A stretch of 64,000 nucleotides of DNA, taken from an uncultured Paracoccaceae bacterium. GTDB lineage: Bacteria > Pseudomonadota > Alphaproteobacteria > Rhodobacterales > Rhodobacteraceae. The stretch lies in contig CAJJAR010000025.1 in the NCBI GenBank assembly GCA_905182105.1, positions 1 through 64,000 on the forward strand, given 5' to 3'. Below, piece by piece: positions 44,063 through 53,962 of the stretch. Numbering within the stretch: position 1 is the stretch's first letter; the number at the start of each line of letters is the position of its first letter. The position numbers and the translations under genes were made by a program. The notes under the pieces are model-generated. The model was not told the DNA's origin, did no database searches, and saw only the letters and a list, made by a program, of their open reading frames with translations.

Positions 44063-45639
44063 CCGCCCTATTAGACGTGCAAAATTTGAATGTTGGCTTT
44101 CGCCAAGACGGCGTAGTGACACCTGCAGTGCGCGGCGTCAGCTTTACGGTGAACCGCGGCGAAGTCGTGGCCTTAGTTGGTGAGTCTGGATCAGGGAAAT
44201 CTGTATCTGCGTTGTCCACTGTATCATTGCTGGGTGACAGCGCGCAGGTGATGGGCTCTGTCAAATATGATGGTCAGGAATTGATTGGTGCGGATGAACG
44301 ACGCCTACGCCAAGTACGCGGCAATGACATTAGTTTTATTTTCCAAGAACCAATGTCATCGTTAAACCCATTGCACACGATTGAAAAACAGCTGACTGAA
44401 AGCCTCGCGCTACATCAAGGTATCATTGGCGCGCAGGCCCGCGGTCGTGTATTGGAGCTGTTGGAGAAGGTTGGAATACGTGACGCGGAAACACGGCTAT
44501 CCAGCTATGCGCACCAATTGTCAGGCGGGCAACGCCAGCGTGTGATGATTGCGATGGCATTGGCAAACAAGCCTGACATCCTGATTGCGGATGAGCCAAC
44601 AACGGCTTTGGATGTAACTATTCAGGCGCAAATTCTTGATCTGCTGAAAGACCTGAAAGACGCTGAGGGCATGGGCCTTTTGTTCATCACCCACGACCTT
44701 GCAATTGTGCGTCGCATCGCGGACCGCGTGTTTGTAATGCAGCAGGGTGAAGTGGTTGAGAGTGGGCCAACGGCGGAATTGTTTGCCAATCCGCAACACC
44801 CCTACACGATCAAATTACTCAGTGCGGAACCCAGCGGGCAACCCGAACCAGTTGCAGAAAATGCGCCAGTTGTTGTTGAAACAGATAAGCTTAAGATCTG
44901 GTTTCCAATCCACGGTGGGATGCTCCGCAGAACGATTGGTCACATCAAGGCGGTCAATGCATCCTCATTGTCTGTGAGGGCAGGGGAGACGTTGGGTATC
45001 GTCGGCGAAAGTGGCTCAGGCAAGACGACGATGGCTTTGGCCATTATGCGCCTGATCGCGTCTGAGGGCGGTATCACCTACAAAGGTCAGGACATCCGCA
45101 GCTGGTCTACCAAGCAGTTGCGCCATCTGCGCAAAGACATGCAGATCGTGTTTCAGGACCCTTACGGCAGTCTAAGTCCACGAATGACCTGCGCCCAGAT
45201 TATTTCTGAGGGTTTGAAAATCCACAACGTTGATCCTGATCGCGATCAGCGAGACCTTGTAGCCGAAGTAATGTTGGAAACAGGGCTCGATCCCGCAACT
45301 ATGGATCGCTATCCGCATGAATTTTCAGGCGGACAACGTCAGCGTATTGCTATTGCACGCGCTATGGTTCTTCGACCCAAGCTTTTAGTTTTGGATGAAC
45401 CCACTTCTGCGCTTGATATGACAGTGCAGGTTCAGATCGTTGAATTGCTGCGCGGGTTGCAGAAGAAGTATGGGTTGGCGTATCTTTTCATTAGCCATGA
45501 CCTGAAGGTTATCCGCGCGATGTCACACAAGGTGATCGTGATGAAGCAGGGTGATGTGGTCGAACAAGGAACTGCCGAAGACTTGTTTGAAAATCCGCAA
45601 ACCGAATACACGCGTAAGCTGCTACAAGCCACACATTAA
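44059..45639 (+). CDS. yejF: YejF-type ABC transporter ATPase (two cassettes)
   Basis: This 526-residue tandem ATP-binding protein powers the peptide importer. Cassette 1 has Walker A GESGSGKS, signature [16 protein letters not shown] and Walker [13 protein letters not shown]. Cassette 2 (from about residue 275) has [24 protein letters not shown] and [12 protein letters not shown]. Oligopeptide-transport C-terminal motifs ([22 protein letters not shown]) close each half. It overlaps yejE by four bases (ATGA), is the last gene of yejABEF, and is convergent with the carboxypeptidase gene. Confidence 0.95.
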   Translation: MTALLDVQNLNVGFRQDGVVTPAVRGVSFTVNRGEVVALVGESGSGKSVSALSTVSLLGDSAQVMGSVKYDGQELIGADERRLRQVRGNDISFIFQEPMSSLNPLHTIEKQLTESLALHQGIIGAQARGRVLELLEKVGIRDAETRLSSYAHQLSGGQRQRVMIAMALANKPDILIADEPTTALDVTIQAQILDLLKDLKDAEGMGLLFITHDLAIVRRIADRVFVMQQGEVVESGPTAELFANPQHPYTIKLLSAEPSGQPEPVAENAPVVVETDKLKIWFPIHGGMLRRTIGHIKAVNASSLSVRAGETLGIVGESGSGKTTMALAIMRLIASEGGITYKGQDIRSWSTKQLRHLRKDMQIVFQDPYGSLSPRMTCAQIISEGLKIHNVDPDRDQRDLVAEVMLETGLDPATMDRYPHEFSGGQRQRIAIARAMVLRPKLLVLDEPTSALDMTVQVQIVELLRGLQKKYGLAYLFISHDLKVIRAMSHKVIVMKQGDVVEQGTAEDLFENPQTEYTRKLLQATH

Positions 45640-45676
45640 CGGCGTAACCAGACATTGTGCAGGCGTGGGCGTTACT

Positions 45677-47101
45677 TTATGGACCGACCATAAAGCAGGT
45701 AACATTGCGAGCTTTTAGTCGACGGCAGGCAAGGTCTGCGGTTTCACGAGTTAGCCCCATGAAATTCGCGTCGAACCCACGACTGCTTCGAACAGCTTTG
45801 CGCAGCGATCCATCAAGCGTCGCCATTTCGGCAAGAGCCGTTTTCAAAAGAACGCGCTCCGCTTTGTAACGGCTGGTGTAGCGCCCAACATTAACGCCCC
45901 AATGACGGCCACCAGAAGTGGAGATGCGCGTTACAACTTCAGTTTTAGGTGCCGCACGGGCAAGGACCAGATTTTTTGGTCTTGCCGCTGGTCGCGTCGA
46001 TACGGCTGCGACTGCTTGAATGTTTTTGACTTTAGCAACCACTGCGTCTTCTTGGGCAGCAGCGAGGGCAACATTGATGTCTGCGGGCAAGACGCTGGTT
46101 TCTGTCTTAGGCGCATCGGCCAATAAAAACGTTGCTTCAGCTGTTTTTGTGCGGGCCTTTGGGCGAAGGCTGGTTTTGACAGCGACGTTCAGGCGGATGG
46201 TTTTACCTGCAGTATTTTCACGTGGCGAATTATCAGCAACGTAGGCAGGGGCGCTTGGTTTGCGCACTGGTGCGCGATTGGGCGCACGGCGGAATCCAAG
46301 ATCAAGAAGTTCTGCAACCTTTGCATTGCGCGAGGCAGATGATTTTCCACCAAAGACGGTTGCGATAATGCGTTTGTTGCCACGTTCAGCTGATGCGACC
46401 AGATTTGAACCTGCTGCGTGGGTGTAGCCCGTCTTGATGCCATCAGCCCCTTTATAAGATGCCAGAAGGCGACGATTGGTGTTTGCAACTTTGCGGATGC
46501 CTGCGTCCGTGGTGCGGCGTGAGAATAAGTTATAATACTGCGGGTAGTCGTACAAAACATGGCGACCCAATATCGTCATGTCATGTGCTGTTGACATATG
46601 GCCTTTTTCTGTAAGGCCGTGTGCGTTCTTAAATGTGGTACGTGACATACCTAAAGCTTTGGCCGTGCGGGTCATGCGACGGGCAAACCGTGCTTCAGAT
46701 CCAGACAGCGCCTCACCAATAGCGGTAGCCGCGTCGTTTGCAGACTTCACAGCAGCGGCGCGAACCAAATAACGCATCGCAATCTGCTGACCGCTTTTGA
46801 GGCCCAGCTTTGAAGGTGGCTCTGAAGCAGCATATTTGGAAATTGTAACCATTGTGTCGAGTGAAATTTCACCCTTCTCGATGGCTTCAAAAGCAATGTA
46901 GAGGGTCATCATTTTTGTGAGCGATGCTGGATGCAGACGAGTGTCGGCATTGCGTGCATGCAAAACCTCACCTGAACGTGCATCGACAACATACGCCGCA
47001 TACGGAGCTGCTGCGACACTCAGTGGTAAAAACACAAGCATCCACAACGCCGCGATGATCAACAGCCCACAACGGGCTGGCTGAATACGCCAAAACTTCA
47101 C
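45677..47101 (-). CDS. D-alanyl-D-alanine carboxypeptidase with SPOR domain
   Basis: This penicillin-binding protein of S11 type has about 474 residues. After a signal peptide (RCGLLIIAALWMLVFLPLSV), the peptidase carries SxxK as HPASLTKMM, SxN as VKSANDAA and KTG as GADGIKTGYTHAAG. The disordered Ala/Lys/Pro-rich middle leads to a C-terminal SPOR domain (GRHWGVNVGRYTSRYKAERV) that binds denuded septal glycan. It trims the D-Ala from pentapeptides in the periplasm. The GTG at 47101 with AAAAAAGG upstream gives a normal signal length. An ATG at 47200 would add 33 residues. Confidence 0.9.
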   Translation of the reverse strand: MKFWRIQPARCGLLIIAALWMLVFLPLSVAAAPYAAYVVDARSGEVLHARNADTRLHPASLTKMMTLYIAFEAIEKGEISLDTMVTISKYAASEPPSKLGLKSGQQIAMRYLVRAAAVKSANDAATAIGEALSGSEARFARRMTRTAKALGMSRTTFKNAHGLTEKGHMSTAHDMTILGRHVLYDYPQYYNLFSRRTTDAGIRKVANTNRRLLASYKGADGIKTGYTHAAGSNLVASAERGNKRIIATVFGGKSSASRNAKVAELLDLGFRRAPNRAPVRKPSAPAYVADNSPRENTAGKTIRLNVAVKTSLRPKARTKTAEATFLLADAPKTETSVLPADINVALAAAQEDAVVAKVKNIQAVAAVSTRPAARPKNLVLARAAPKTEVVTRISTSGGRHWGVNVGRYTSRYKAERVLLKTALAEMATLDGSLRKAVRSSRGFDANFMGLTRETADLACRRLKARNVTCFMVGP

Positions 47102-47322
47102 AATAATATGCCTTTTTTCTGCCTCGATAGCCGCCAATTTTTTGGCTGACCGTTTTTTATTAAATTTTAGTAACATAAATTGCGGTTTCGTTAAACCCAT
47201 AGAATCAACGACCTAGGGAAGAATGCCGCTTTTTGAAATCGCATATGTAGTGGTTTATGGTCAGCAAGGCACTAGCAGTGCCAATGTGTCAGCAATGCGG
47301 CCAAAATTGCGGCAAAAGTTAT

Positions 47323-47649
47323 CTAGGGTTCGAACCAGTTGGTTACGTAATTTTCAGAAGAGAATGAAATCATCAATGAAAAGAAACAAGGGTGGGACAA
47401 TTCCGCTTTGATTGCCTCCTCTAGGTCCGCCGAAAGGGCTGCCATGAATGCTTTGTCACGGTGCGCTTTTGGCAGCATAGATATTTTAACAATCACGTGT
47501 GTACGGTGAAATTCGGAAGCCGGATATGCACGGCCTTTGCAATCCCCAGATCCGGAATCGTGATTTTGAATGACCGTCTCGATGCTTGCAAGAATTGCGG
47601 GGGCATCTAAAGTTAGGTTGTTTGAGTATTTTAATTCGGCGTGTGGCAT
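47323..47649 (-). CDS. 5-carboxymethyl-2-hydroxymuconate isomerase-like protein
   Basis: This 108-residue tautomerase-superfamily protein of the CHMI type has MPHAELKYSNNLTLDAPAIL with catalytic Pro after the initiator Met, FHRTHVIVKISMLPKAHRDK and a C-terminal helix. In homoprotocatechuate breakdown CHMI isomerises carboxymethyl-hydroxymuconate, but no other genes of that pathway are present, so another substrate is likely. It begins three bases after the end of the broken HAD gene, so the pair was probably an operon. Intact. Confidence 0.75.
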   Translation of the reverse strand: MPHAELKYSNNLTLDAPAILASIETVIQNHDSGSGDCKGRAYPASEFHRTHVIVKISMLPKAHRDKAFMAALSADLEEAIKAELSHPCFFSLMISFSSENYVTNWFEP

Positions 47650-47652
47650 CGG

Positions 47653-48359
47653 TTATTCCTTCAGTATGTTATTTAATAGGTCAGGGAGTGCTGCGAGGGT
47701 TTCTATCTCACGGTAACGTGGATGGACAAAAAACGGGTCGGCGTGTTCGATTTCCTAGTGAAGCCCGTGGGGAACATAAATACCCCAGCCAACTGCTTCA
47801 ATCATTGGGTTGACGTCTGATTTCATTGAATTACCGATCATCATGCCTGTCGCGGGACCCGTGCCATGTCGCTCAAAGATCTGGGCGTAGACATTTGGTA
47901 CTTTGCTTGAGGCTATTTCAACACTATCAAACAAATGCCCCAAACCTAATTGGGCCAGTTTGCGTTCTTGGTCTATTAGATCGCCTTTGATGATCAGTAT
48001 AACTTTGCATTTTGCCTTAGCTGCCTCAACGGCTTTGCCGCGTGCGGCAGCAACTCAATGGGATGCGCCAGCATGTCTTTACCTGCCTCAATCAATTCTG
48101 CGATCACGTCCCTTGAAACTTGATTGTGTGTGACTTCTAATGCGTTCTCTATCATCGACAGCACAAAGCCTTTGATGCCAAAGCCGTATTTTATGATATT
48201 CCACTTTTCCGCCTGTAGTAGTTTTTCCATCAAGTCAGTTGCTTCGCAGAATTCAGAAAGCAAACCAGCAAAACGCGCCTGTGTTAGCTGAAAGAACCGT
48301 TCGTTGTGCCAAAGAGTATCGTCGGCATCAAAACTGATAGTTGTGACGTTTAGTGACAT
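47653..48359 (-). pseudogene. HAD-family hydrolase, broken
   Basis: From ATG 48359 the protein reads [20 protein letters not shown] (HAD motif I DxDxT) to MLAHPIELLPHAA. The frame slips there, and the continuation in another frame gives KAVEAAKAKCKVILIIKGDL (motif II/III region), RKLAQLGLGHLFDSVEIASS and MMIGNSMKSDVNPMIEAVGW (motif IV). A TAG replaces Trp in GLHxEIEHADPF before the final YREIETLAALPDLLN and a stop at 47653. One frameshift plus one nonsense codon inactivate a COG1011-like phosphatase. It is divergent from clpS. Confidence 0.8.
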
Positions 48360-48446
48360 CTTGTCCGCTGCCTCTTTTCTCAAACCGCACTCACGTTATA
48401 TAGAGCAGTTGAATACCTACCATTGGATTCTATAGCTGGAGTGGCA

Positions 48447-48788
48447 ATGAACAAAGATCTACACATGATGTCGGACAAATTCGACGATGATGGTGACACC
48501 GCTGTCATCACGGACGTTAAGCCCAAGACCAAGCGCCCGCCGCTTTATAAGGTTATGTTGTTGAACGATGATTTTACGCCAATGGAATTTGTTGTTATGA
48601 TTTTGGAACGGTTTTTTGGTAAAAATCACGCCCAAGCGTTTGAGATTATGCTGGCTGTTCACGAAAAAGGTTTGGCTGTTGTTGGCGTATACAACCACGA
48701 AATAGCTGAGACTAAAGTCGCCCAAGTCATGGATTCGGCGCGTCAAAATCAGCACCCACTGCAATGCACTATGGAAAAAGAAGAATAA
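48447..48788 (+). CDS. clpS: ClpS adaptor of the ClpAP protease
   Basis: This 113-residue protein has a flexible N-terminal extension and then the ClpS core: [20 protein letters not shown] (NDD motif for N-degron binding), [40 protein letters not shown] and a C-terminus ending [12 protein letters not shown]. ClpS delivers N-degron substrates to ClpA. ATG 48447 is chosen, and a second ATG lies six codons on. rsmC begins four bases after the stop of clpS. Confidence 0.95.
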   Translation: MNKDLHMMSDKFDDDGDTAVITDVKPKTKRPPLYKVMLLNDDFTPMEFVVMILERFFGKNHAQAFEIMLAVHEKGLAVVGVYNHEIAETKVAQVMDSARQNQHPLQCTMEKEE

Positions 48789-48792
48789 TATT

Positions 48793-49773
48793 ATGATTGG
48801 TGCACGCTTGCCCCTTGCTCTGGAAACGGGCGGATTGACTGCGCCCACGGGCCGTATCGCTGTCTTTCATCCTACGCCGGAGAAAAATTTACGAAGTCTG
48901 CCCATGGAACAATGCGAGATTATCCAGCCGTTTCGGCCTGCTTATGACGCTTTCAAATCCGCAGGCTATAACTGTGCGGTAGAGCCGAAAGAGCGGTATG
49001 CAATGTCTATCATCTGTTTGCCACGTGCTAAAGCGGAGGCTCGTTCAATCATTGCGAAAGCAGCCGCTTGTACTGATGGTCCGATCATTATTGATGGGCA
49101 AAAGACTGAAGGCGTCGACAGCATTTTTAAAGACCTTCGCAAACGTGGTGATGTGTCGGCTACTATCTCCAAAGCACACGGGAAACTATTTTGGATCAAT
49201 AGCCATGATGGCCTGAAAGATTGGGCACTGTCTCCAACATTGACTGAGGGTGGTTTTTGGACTGGCCCAGGTGTCTTTTCTGCCGATGGCGTTGACCCAG
49301 CGTCAGAACTGTTGGTGCAAACGTTGCCTGAAAAATTGGGCAAGAATGTTGCGGACCTTGGTGCCGGTTGGGGCTATCTGTCTGCCCACGCTCTATCGCG
49401 CGGTATTAATGAAATCCATTTGGTCGAAGCAGGGCATTTGGCGCTGGAGTGTGCCAAACGCAATGTCACAGATGAGCGTGCTCAATACCATTGGGCTGAC
49501 GCGACAAAATGGGCTCCTAAGGCTCGCATTGATACCGTTATTATGAACCCGCCCTTTCATGTTGGTCGCGCAGCAGAGCCTTCGTTGGGCCAAGCGTTTG
49601 TGGCAACAGCTGCTCGTATATTGGCCAACTCTGGTCAGCTTTGGATGGTTGCAAACCGGCACCTTCCTTATGAAGACGCGCTGAACGCCAACTTTGGCAA
49701 GGTGACGGACCTTGGCGGTGATACGCGTTTCAAATTATTCCACGCTGCGCGGCCTTTGCGCAAACGTGCCTAA
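48793..49773 (+). CDS. RsmC-like class I SAM methyltransferase
   Basis: This 326-residue protein has a degenerate N-terminal methyltransferase-like half and a C-terminal catalytic half with VADLGAGWGYLSAHALSRG (SAM motif I), EAGHLALECAKRNV, and the substrate amino-group motif NPPFHVGRAAEPSLGQAFV. This layout matches RsmC/RlmG enzymes, which methylate guanine N2 in 16S rRNA (G1207) or 23S rRNA, and RsmC is the likelier reading. The symbol is left blank because rRNA specificity cannot be read from sequence. It lies four bases after clpS and 26 bases before the SDR gene. Confidence 0.85.
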   Translation: MIGARLPLALETGGLTAPTGRIAVFHPTPEKNLRSLPMEQCEIIQPFRPAYDAFKSAGYNCAVEPKERYAMSIICLPRAKAEARSIIAKAAACTDGPIIIDGQKTEGVDSIFKDLRKRGDVSATISKAHGKLFWINSHDGLKDWALSPTLTEGGFWTGPGVFSADGVDPASELLVQTLPEKLGKNVADLGAGWGYLSAHALSRGINEIHLVEAGHLALECAKRNVTDERAQYHWADATKWAPKARIDTVIMNPPFHVGRAAEPSLGQAFVATAARILANSGQLWMVANRHLPYEDALNANFGKVTDLGGDTRFKLFHAARPLRKRA

Positions 49774-49799
49774 ACAATATTTTTGCAAGGACCATCGCC

Positions 49800-50600
49800 A
49801 TGGCATTTTCCGTTTCAGGTAAGACAATCATCGTCACAGGCGCGGCTAATGGCATTGGTTTGGCAATCGCCCGCAGCTTTGCGGACCGCGGCGCAAACGT
49901 GATGTGCGCAGATATGGACGAGGCGCGCCTAAAGGACGAGTTGGGCTCTCAACTTGATGAAGGCAATATGCGGTACTTCGCGGGTGACTTGCGTCAGCGT
50001 TTGACGATTGCAAACCTTATTTCTGCAACGATTGACGCCTTTGATCAGGTTGATGTTTTGGTAAACGCCTCCCGTCAGGTTATGACGACGGATGTGATGG
50101 ATGTTGAAGACACTTCAGTTGAAGTGCTACTTGAGCAAAACATGATGACCAGCCTGCGCTTAACGCAACAGGTCGCCAAGCGTATGATCAAACAGGCGGG
50201 TGAACAGACTGAAGGCACGGTAGGCACTATCGTTAATCTTAGTTCGATCGCTGCACGCAGTTCGCGCCCTGAATTAATGGGCTATTCGATTGCGTCCGCC
50301 GCGATGGAGCAAATGACCCGTTCGATGGCACTGGCTCTTGCGCCAAACCGGATCCGCGTCAATGCGGTCGCTTTTGGATCGGTTATGTCCGCATCGCTTC
50401 AAGCTGCGATGATTGAGCACAGTGACTGGCGTGACGAAATCGAAGAAAAAACACCACTTGGCCGTGTTGCTGGCCCAGGTGAGTTGGTGGATGTGGTGCA
50501 ATTTCTTGCTTCAGATGCATCGGCCTTTATGACGGGCGAAGTTGTGACAGTGGATGGTGGGCGTAGCTTGCTTGATCCAATTTCTGCGCCAGCCCACTAA
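49800..50600 (+). CDS. SDR-family protein lacking the catalytic lysine
   Basis: This 266-residue short-chain dehydrogenase/reductase fold has a nucleotide motif VTGAANGIGLAIA (TGxxxGIG), Ser149 in NLSS and Tyr162 in GYSIASAAMEQM. Position +4 from the Tyr is Ser166, where classical enzymes have Lys. The usual NNAG is VNAS. The C-terminal GSVMSASLQAAM and GEVVTVDGGRSLL are otherwise ordinary. It may be a non-catalytic or altered-chemistry SDR. It sits between rsmC and hemF, with 16 bases to hemF, as I recall from other Rhodobacterales, which suggests a conserved function rather than decay. Confidence 0.85.
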   Translation: MAFSVSGKTIIVTGAANGIGLAIARSFADRGANVMCADMDEARLKDELGSQLDEGNMRYFAGDLRQRLTIANLISATIDAFDQVDVLVNASRQVMTTDVMDVEDTSVEVLLEQNMMTSLRLTQQVAKRMIKQAGEQTEGTVGTIVNLSSIAARSSRPELMGYSIASAAMEQMTRSMALALAPNRIRVNAVAFGSVMSASLQAAMIEHSDWRDEIEEKTPLGRVAGPGELVDVVQFLASDASAFMTGEVVTVDGGRSLLDPISAPAH

Positions 50601-50616
50601 CCTGAGGACCAGCGAT

Positions 50617-51522
50617 ATGGCCAATGATCAAACCAACACTTTCGACGCCAAAAAAACACGTGCATCGGCATGGTTTCGTGAATTGCGTGATCAGATTGTT
50701 ACTGCCTTTGAGGGGATTGAAGGCGATCACACCAGAGGCCCAATGTCGGACGCCCCAGTAGGTGCGTTCGAATTGACTGAAACCACCCGTACGTCTGATG
50801 ACGGATCAGATGCAGGTGGTGGCTTGATGAGCGTGATGCGTGGTGGCCGAGTGTTCGAAAAAGTTGGTGTGAATATCTCAACCGTCTACGGCACTTTGGG
50901 TGAACGCGCGCAAAACGCTATGGCCGCGCGCAAGGGCATTCCGGGGATGAAAGACGATCCGCGATTTTGGGCTGCTGGTATCAGCCTTGTTGCCCATATG
51001 CAGAACCCGCATGCGCCAGCAGTTCATATGAACACTCGGATGTTTTGGACCCCGCATGCATGGTGGTTTGGTGGTGGTTCAGACCTGAACCCGTGTATAG
51101 AATATGATGCAGACACAGCGCACTTTCATGACCAACAGAAGCAGCATCTCGATCCGCATGGGGCCGATCTGTATCCGAAACTGAAGGAGTGGGCTGATAC
51201 CTATTTCTACATTCCGCACCGCCAACGTACGCGGGGGGTTGGTGGCATCTTTATGGATGATCGTTGCACTGGGGATTGGGAGGCAGATTTTGCCCTGACC
51301 CAAGACATCGGCCGTGCGTTTTTACCTGCCTACCTACCGCTTATTGAAAAGCGCAAAGCCCAAGATTGGGGTGAAGCGGACAAGGACGTGCAGCTTGTCC
51401 ATCGCGGCCTCTACGCGGAGTACAATCTAGTCTATGATCGCGGGACTAAATTTGGCCTTGAGACGGGTCATGATGCGAATGCAGTTTTGATGAGCTTGCC
51501 ACCAATGGCGAAATGGACCTGA
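50617..51522 (+). CDS. hemF: Oxygen-dependent coproporphyrinogen III oxidase
   Basis: This complete HemF of 301 residues catalyses the O2-dependent decarboxylation of coproporphyrinogen III to protoporphyrinogen IX in haem synthesis. Landmarks are GGGLMSVMRGGRVFEKVGVN, the motif HMNTRMFWTPHAWWFGGGSD, RGVGGIFMDDRC and a C-terminal YAEYNLVYDRGTKFGLETGH. ATG 50617 follows CTGAGGACC. It is convergent with hemC, and with hemC and hemE forms a haem gene group. Confidence 0.97.
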   Translation: MANDQTNTFDAKKTRASAWFRELRDQIVTAFEGIEGDHTRGPMSDAPVGAFELTETTRTSDDGSDAGGGLMSVMRGGRVFEKVGVNISTVYGTLGERAQNAMAARKGIPGMKDDPRFWAAGISLVAHMQNPHAPAVHMNTRMFWTPHAWWFGGGSDLNPCIEYDADTAHFHDQQKQHLDPHGADLYPKLKEWADTYFYIPHRQRTRGVGGIFMDDRCTGDWEADFALTQDIGRAFLPAYLPLIEKRKAQDWGEADKDVQLVHRGLYAEYNLVYDRGTKFGLETGHDANAVLMSLPPMAKWT

Positions 51523-51531
51523 CCTAACGCC

Positions 51532-52482
51532 TTAGTGGGTTTGCCAGTCAAAGAAGCCTTCGCCAGCACGTTCCAGGAGCTCTTTTGCAAGCTCAACGCC
51601 CATTTTAGCACCGGTTGTAATCGGACCACGGCGTTCACCGCTAAGGGACTGTGATCCGTCTGGACGCAGCACTTCACCGCGTAGATATAGCTCGTCCCCT
51701 TCCAAGGTCGCTAAACCTGCAATAGGAGTTTCACATGATCCGTCTAACGCCTGTAAAAACGCCCGCTCTGCAGCAAGGCGTTGACCTGTAGCGGTGTCAT
51801 GAATAGCGCCTAACATTTCCTGCATCCGTGCATCATCTGCACGGCGTTCAATTCCGATAGCACCTTGGGCAACTGCAGGGAGCATATCTTCTGGATCTAC
51901 AGGTGTTGCAGGTACATCGTCACGACCAAGGCGTTTTAAGCCAGCGGTCGCAAGAAAAGTACATTCTGCGACACCATCATCTAGCTTCTTCAAACGGGTC
52001 TGCACATTACCGCGAAACTCAACGACATTCAGGTCTGGGCGACGGTATAGCAGCTGGGCACGGCGTCGCAGGCTAGACGTGCCAACAACGGCTCCTTCGG
52101 CAAGTTCTGCGATAGAACCCAAGTTTGGTGAAATGAACGCATCACGCACGTCTTCTCGTGGTAGGTAAACGTCCAGCAGTAAACCATCTGGTTGGATTGT
52201 TGGCATGTCCTTCATCGAATGAACGGCGATGTCGATCTTACCTGACAGAAGATCCTCTTCGATTTCGCGTGTGAATAGACCTTTGCCACCAATGTCTTTG
52301 AGTGGGCGGTCTTGAATCATATCGCCTGTCACCTTGATTACGACGACCTCAAACGAATCTTCGACCAAATCAAAGGCAGCCATCAGGCGCGCCCTTGTTT
52401 CATAGGCTTGGGCTAAGGCCAAAGGCGATCCACGGGTGCCGATTTTGAGAGGCTGTGCGGGGGAGGGGAGGTCAAAATTCAT
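51532..52482 (-). CDS. hemC: Hydroxymethylbilane synthase
   Basis: This 316-residue porphobilinogen deaminase polymerises four porphobilinogen units. KIGTRGSPLALAQAYETRAR, VHSMKDMPTIQPDGLLLDVY and VGTSSLRRRAQLLYRRPDLN are the family's blocks, and the dipyrromethane-binding Cys lies in LDGSCETPIAGLATLEG. ATG 52482 gives the normal start (NFDLPSPAQPLKIG). Further in-frame ATGs up to 52563 would add sequence absent in relatives. It is divergent from hemE with about 100 bases between them and a small inverted repeat in the leader. Confidence 0.96.
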   Translation of the reverse strand: MNFDLPSPAQPLKIGTRGSPLALAQAYETRARLMAAFDLVEDSFEVVVIKVTGDMIQDRPLKDIGGKGLFTREIEEDLLSGKIDIAVHSMKDMPTIQPDGLLLDVYLPREDVRDAFISPNLGSIAELAEGAVVGTSSLRRRAQLLYRRPDLNVVEFRGNVQTRLKKLDDGVAECTFLATAGLKRLGRDDVPATPVDPEDMLPAVAQGAIGIERRADDARMQEMLGAIHDTATGQRLAAERAFLQALDGSCETPIAGLATLEGDELYLRGEVLRPDGSQSLSGERRGPITTGAKMGVELAKELLERAGEGFFDWQTH

Positions 52483-52492
52483 AACCCTTTTT

Positions 52493-52511
52493 AGGCGCGT
52501 CATATGCGCCT
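52493..52511. repeat. Small inverted repeat in the hemC-hemE divergent region
   Basis: AGGCGC and GCGCCT are separated by seven bases, 11-29 bases before the chosen hemC start. It could be an operator half-site pair or a leader hairpin. Nothing else supports a function. Confidence 0.3.
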
Positions 52512-52583
52512 GACAAGCTACGATCTCTTGACAAAATCGCCGCAGGGCGTGACCAACGGCCAACCGTAAAAAGGATACTAGTC

Positions 52584-53618
52584 ATGACTTCATCCAAAAC
52601 TATTCTGCGCGCGCTTGCTGGTGAAACACTGCCGACACCGCCGATTTGGATGATGCGACAAGCGGGTCGCTATTTGCCAGAATACAAAGCGACACGCGCA
52701 CAGGCCGGTGATTTCCTGTCGCTTTGCTACAATCCTGATCTTGCGACTGAAGTGACATTGCAGCCTATTCGTCGCTATGGCTTTGACGCGGCTATCTTGT
52801 TCGCTGATATTTTGTTGATCCCCCAAGCGCTGGGCGCAGATTTGTGGTTTGTCACGGGCGAGGGTCCGCGTTTGTCTACGATTACGTCACAGGCAGACCT
52901 TGATAAACTGGGTCCAGTTTCTGACATACACGAGACACTTAACCCAATTTATCAGACAGTGCGTAACCTTTCGGGGGCGTTACCATCTGAGACAACCTTG
53001 ATCGGCTTTGCTGGGGCTCCTTGGACTGTTGCAACCTATATGATCGCAGGCCGCGGCACGCCGGATCAAGCACCTGCGCACAAGTTGATGAACGAACAGC
53101 CTGAGGTGTTTGATGCCTTGATGGACAAGATCACTGAAGCAACCATCGATTATCTGTTGATGCAGATTGAAGCGGGTGCTGAAGTTGTAAAGATATTTGA
53201 CAGTTGGGCGGGTTCTCTGCTCGGTGCTGCGTTCCAGAAATATTCACTAGAACCAGCACGTCGCATCACTGCAGCATTGAAAGTGAAATACCCAGATACA
53301 CCAATCATTGGCTTTCCACGTGAAGCGGGCGATGGCTATATTGGATTCGCCAAAGCGACGGGTGTCGACTGTGTTGCACTTGATAATTCCGTGACGCCAG
53401 AGTGGGCAGTGAAAAATGTTCAGGTTGATGGGTGCGTTCAAGGCAACCTGAAATCTTCGCATATGGTGACGGGCGGTCAGGCCTTGGTCTACGAAACACG
53501 CGCTATTGTTAAGGCATTTTCGGGTGGTCCACACATCTTTAACCTTGGTCATGGCATCACTCCGGACGCTGATCCTGACAACGTTCAGCGCATGATTGAT
53601 GCAGTACGTGATGTTTAA
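52584..53618 (+). CDS. hemE: Uroporphyrinogen decarboxylase
   Basis: This complete HemE of 344 residues removes the four acetate carboxyls of uroporphyrinogen III. The N-terminal signature [20 protein letters not shown] binds substrate, the catalytic Asp lies in [19 protein letters not shown], and [16 protein letters not shown] is the second signature. The C-terminal [20 protein letters not shown] is conserved. An AAGGATACTAG site precedes ATG 52584. It is divergent from hemC and followed by a CAT-anticodon tRNA. Confidence 0.97.
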   Translation: MTSSKTILRALAGETLPTPPIWMMRQAGRYLPEYKATRAQAGDFLSLCYNPDLATEVTLQPIRRYGFDAAILFADILLIPQALGADLWFVTGEGPRLSTITSQADLDKLGPVSDIHETLNPIYQTVRNLSGALPSETTLIGFAGAPWTVATYMIAGRGTPDQAPAHKLMNEQPEVFDALMDKITEATIDYLLMQIEAGAEVVKIFDSWAGSLLGAAFQKYSLEPARRITAALKVKYPDTPIIGFPREAGDGYIGFAKATGVDCVALDNSVTPEWAVKNVQVDGCVQGNLKSSHMVTGGQALVYETRAIVKAFSGGPHIFNLGHGITPDADPDNVQRMIDAVRDV

Positions 53619-53670
53619 TTGATTTCGTGGGTTGACGACTCCGTTCTGGTCTCCTAATCCCCAACCTCAC

Positions 53671-53747
53671 GGCGCGGTAGCTCAGTTGGTTAGAGCGATC
53701 GACTCATAATCGATAGGTCGGGAGTTCAAGTCTCCCCCACGCCACCA
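53671..53747 (+). tRNA. tRNA with CAT anticodon (elongator Met or Ile2)
   Basis: A 77-nt cloverleaf with encoded CCA. Acceptor GGCGCGG/CCACGCC has a C5-A68 mismatch where relatives usually have C-G. The D arm has AGCTCAGTTGGTTAGAGC. Anticodon stem CGA/TCG with loop around CAT gives CAU. The T arm has GGGAGTTCAAGTCTCCC. Without identity tests, elongator Met and lysidine-modified Ile2 cannot be separated. Elongator Met is favoured from resemblance to other alphaproteobacterial genes. Confidence 0.9.
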
Positions 53748-53962
53748 CTTTTCTCCCTCTAAGTTCTACTGATCCAATTAAATTCAAAGCCGTCTTGTCC
53801 TCAGCTTGCCGGTTAGGCCCTCCCAGAAAATTGATGTCTTTCCAGCTGTTGCCAAAGGTGTACTGATTTCGCTATTTGTCTCTGCGAAACTGGCACTACG
53901 TTATTGTATTTTTGAGAAGACGATTGTGGATGGTTGCCCCGAGAGAGATTGAGGAACGACAG

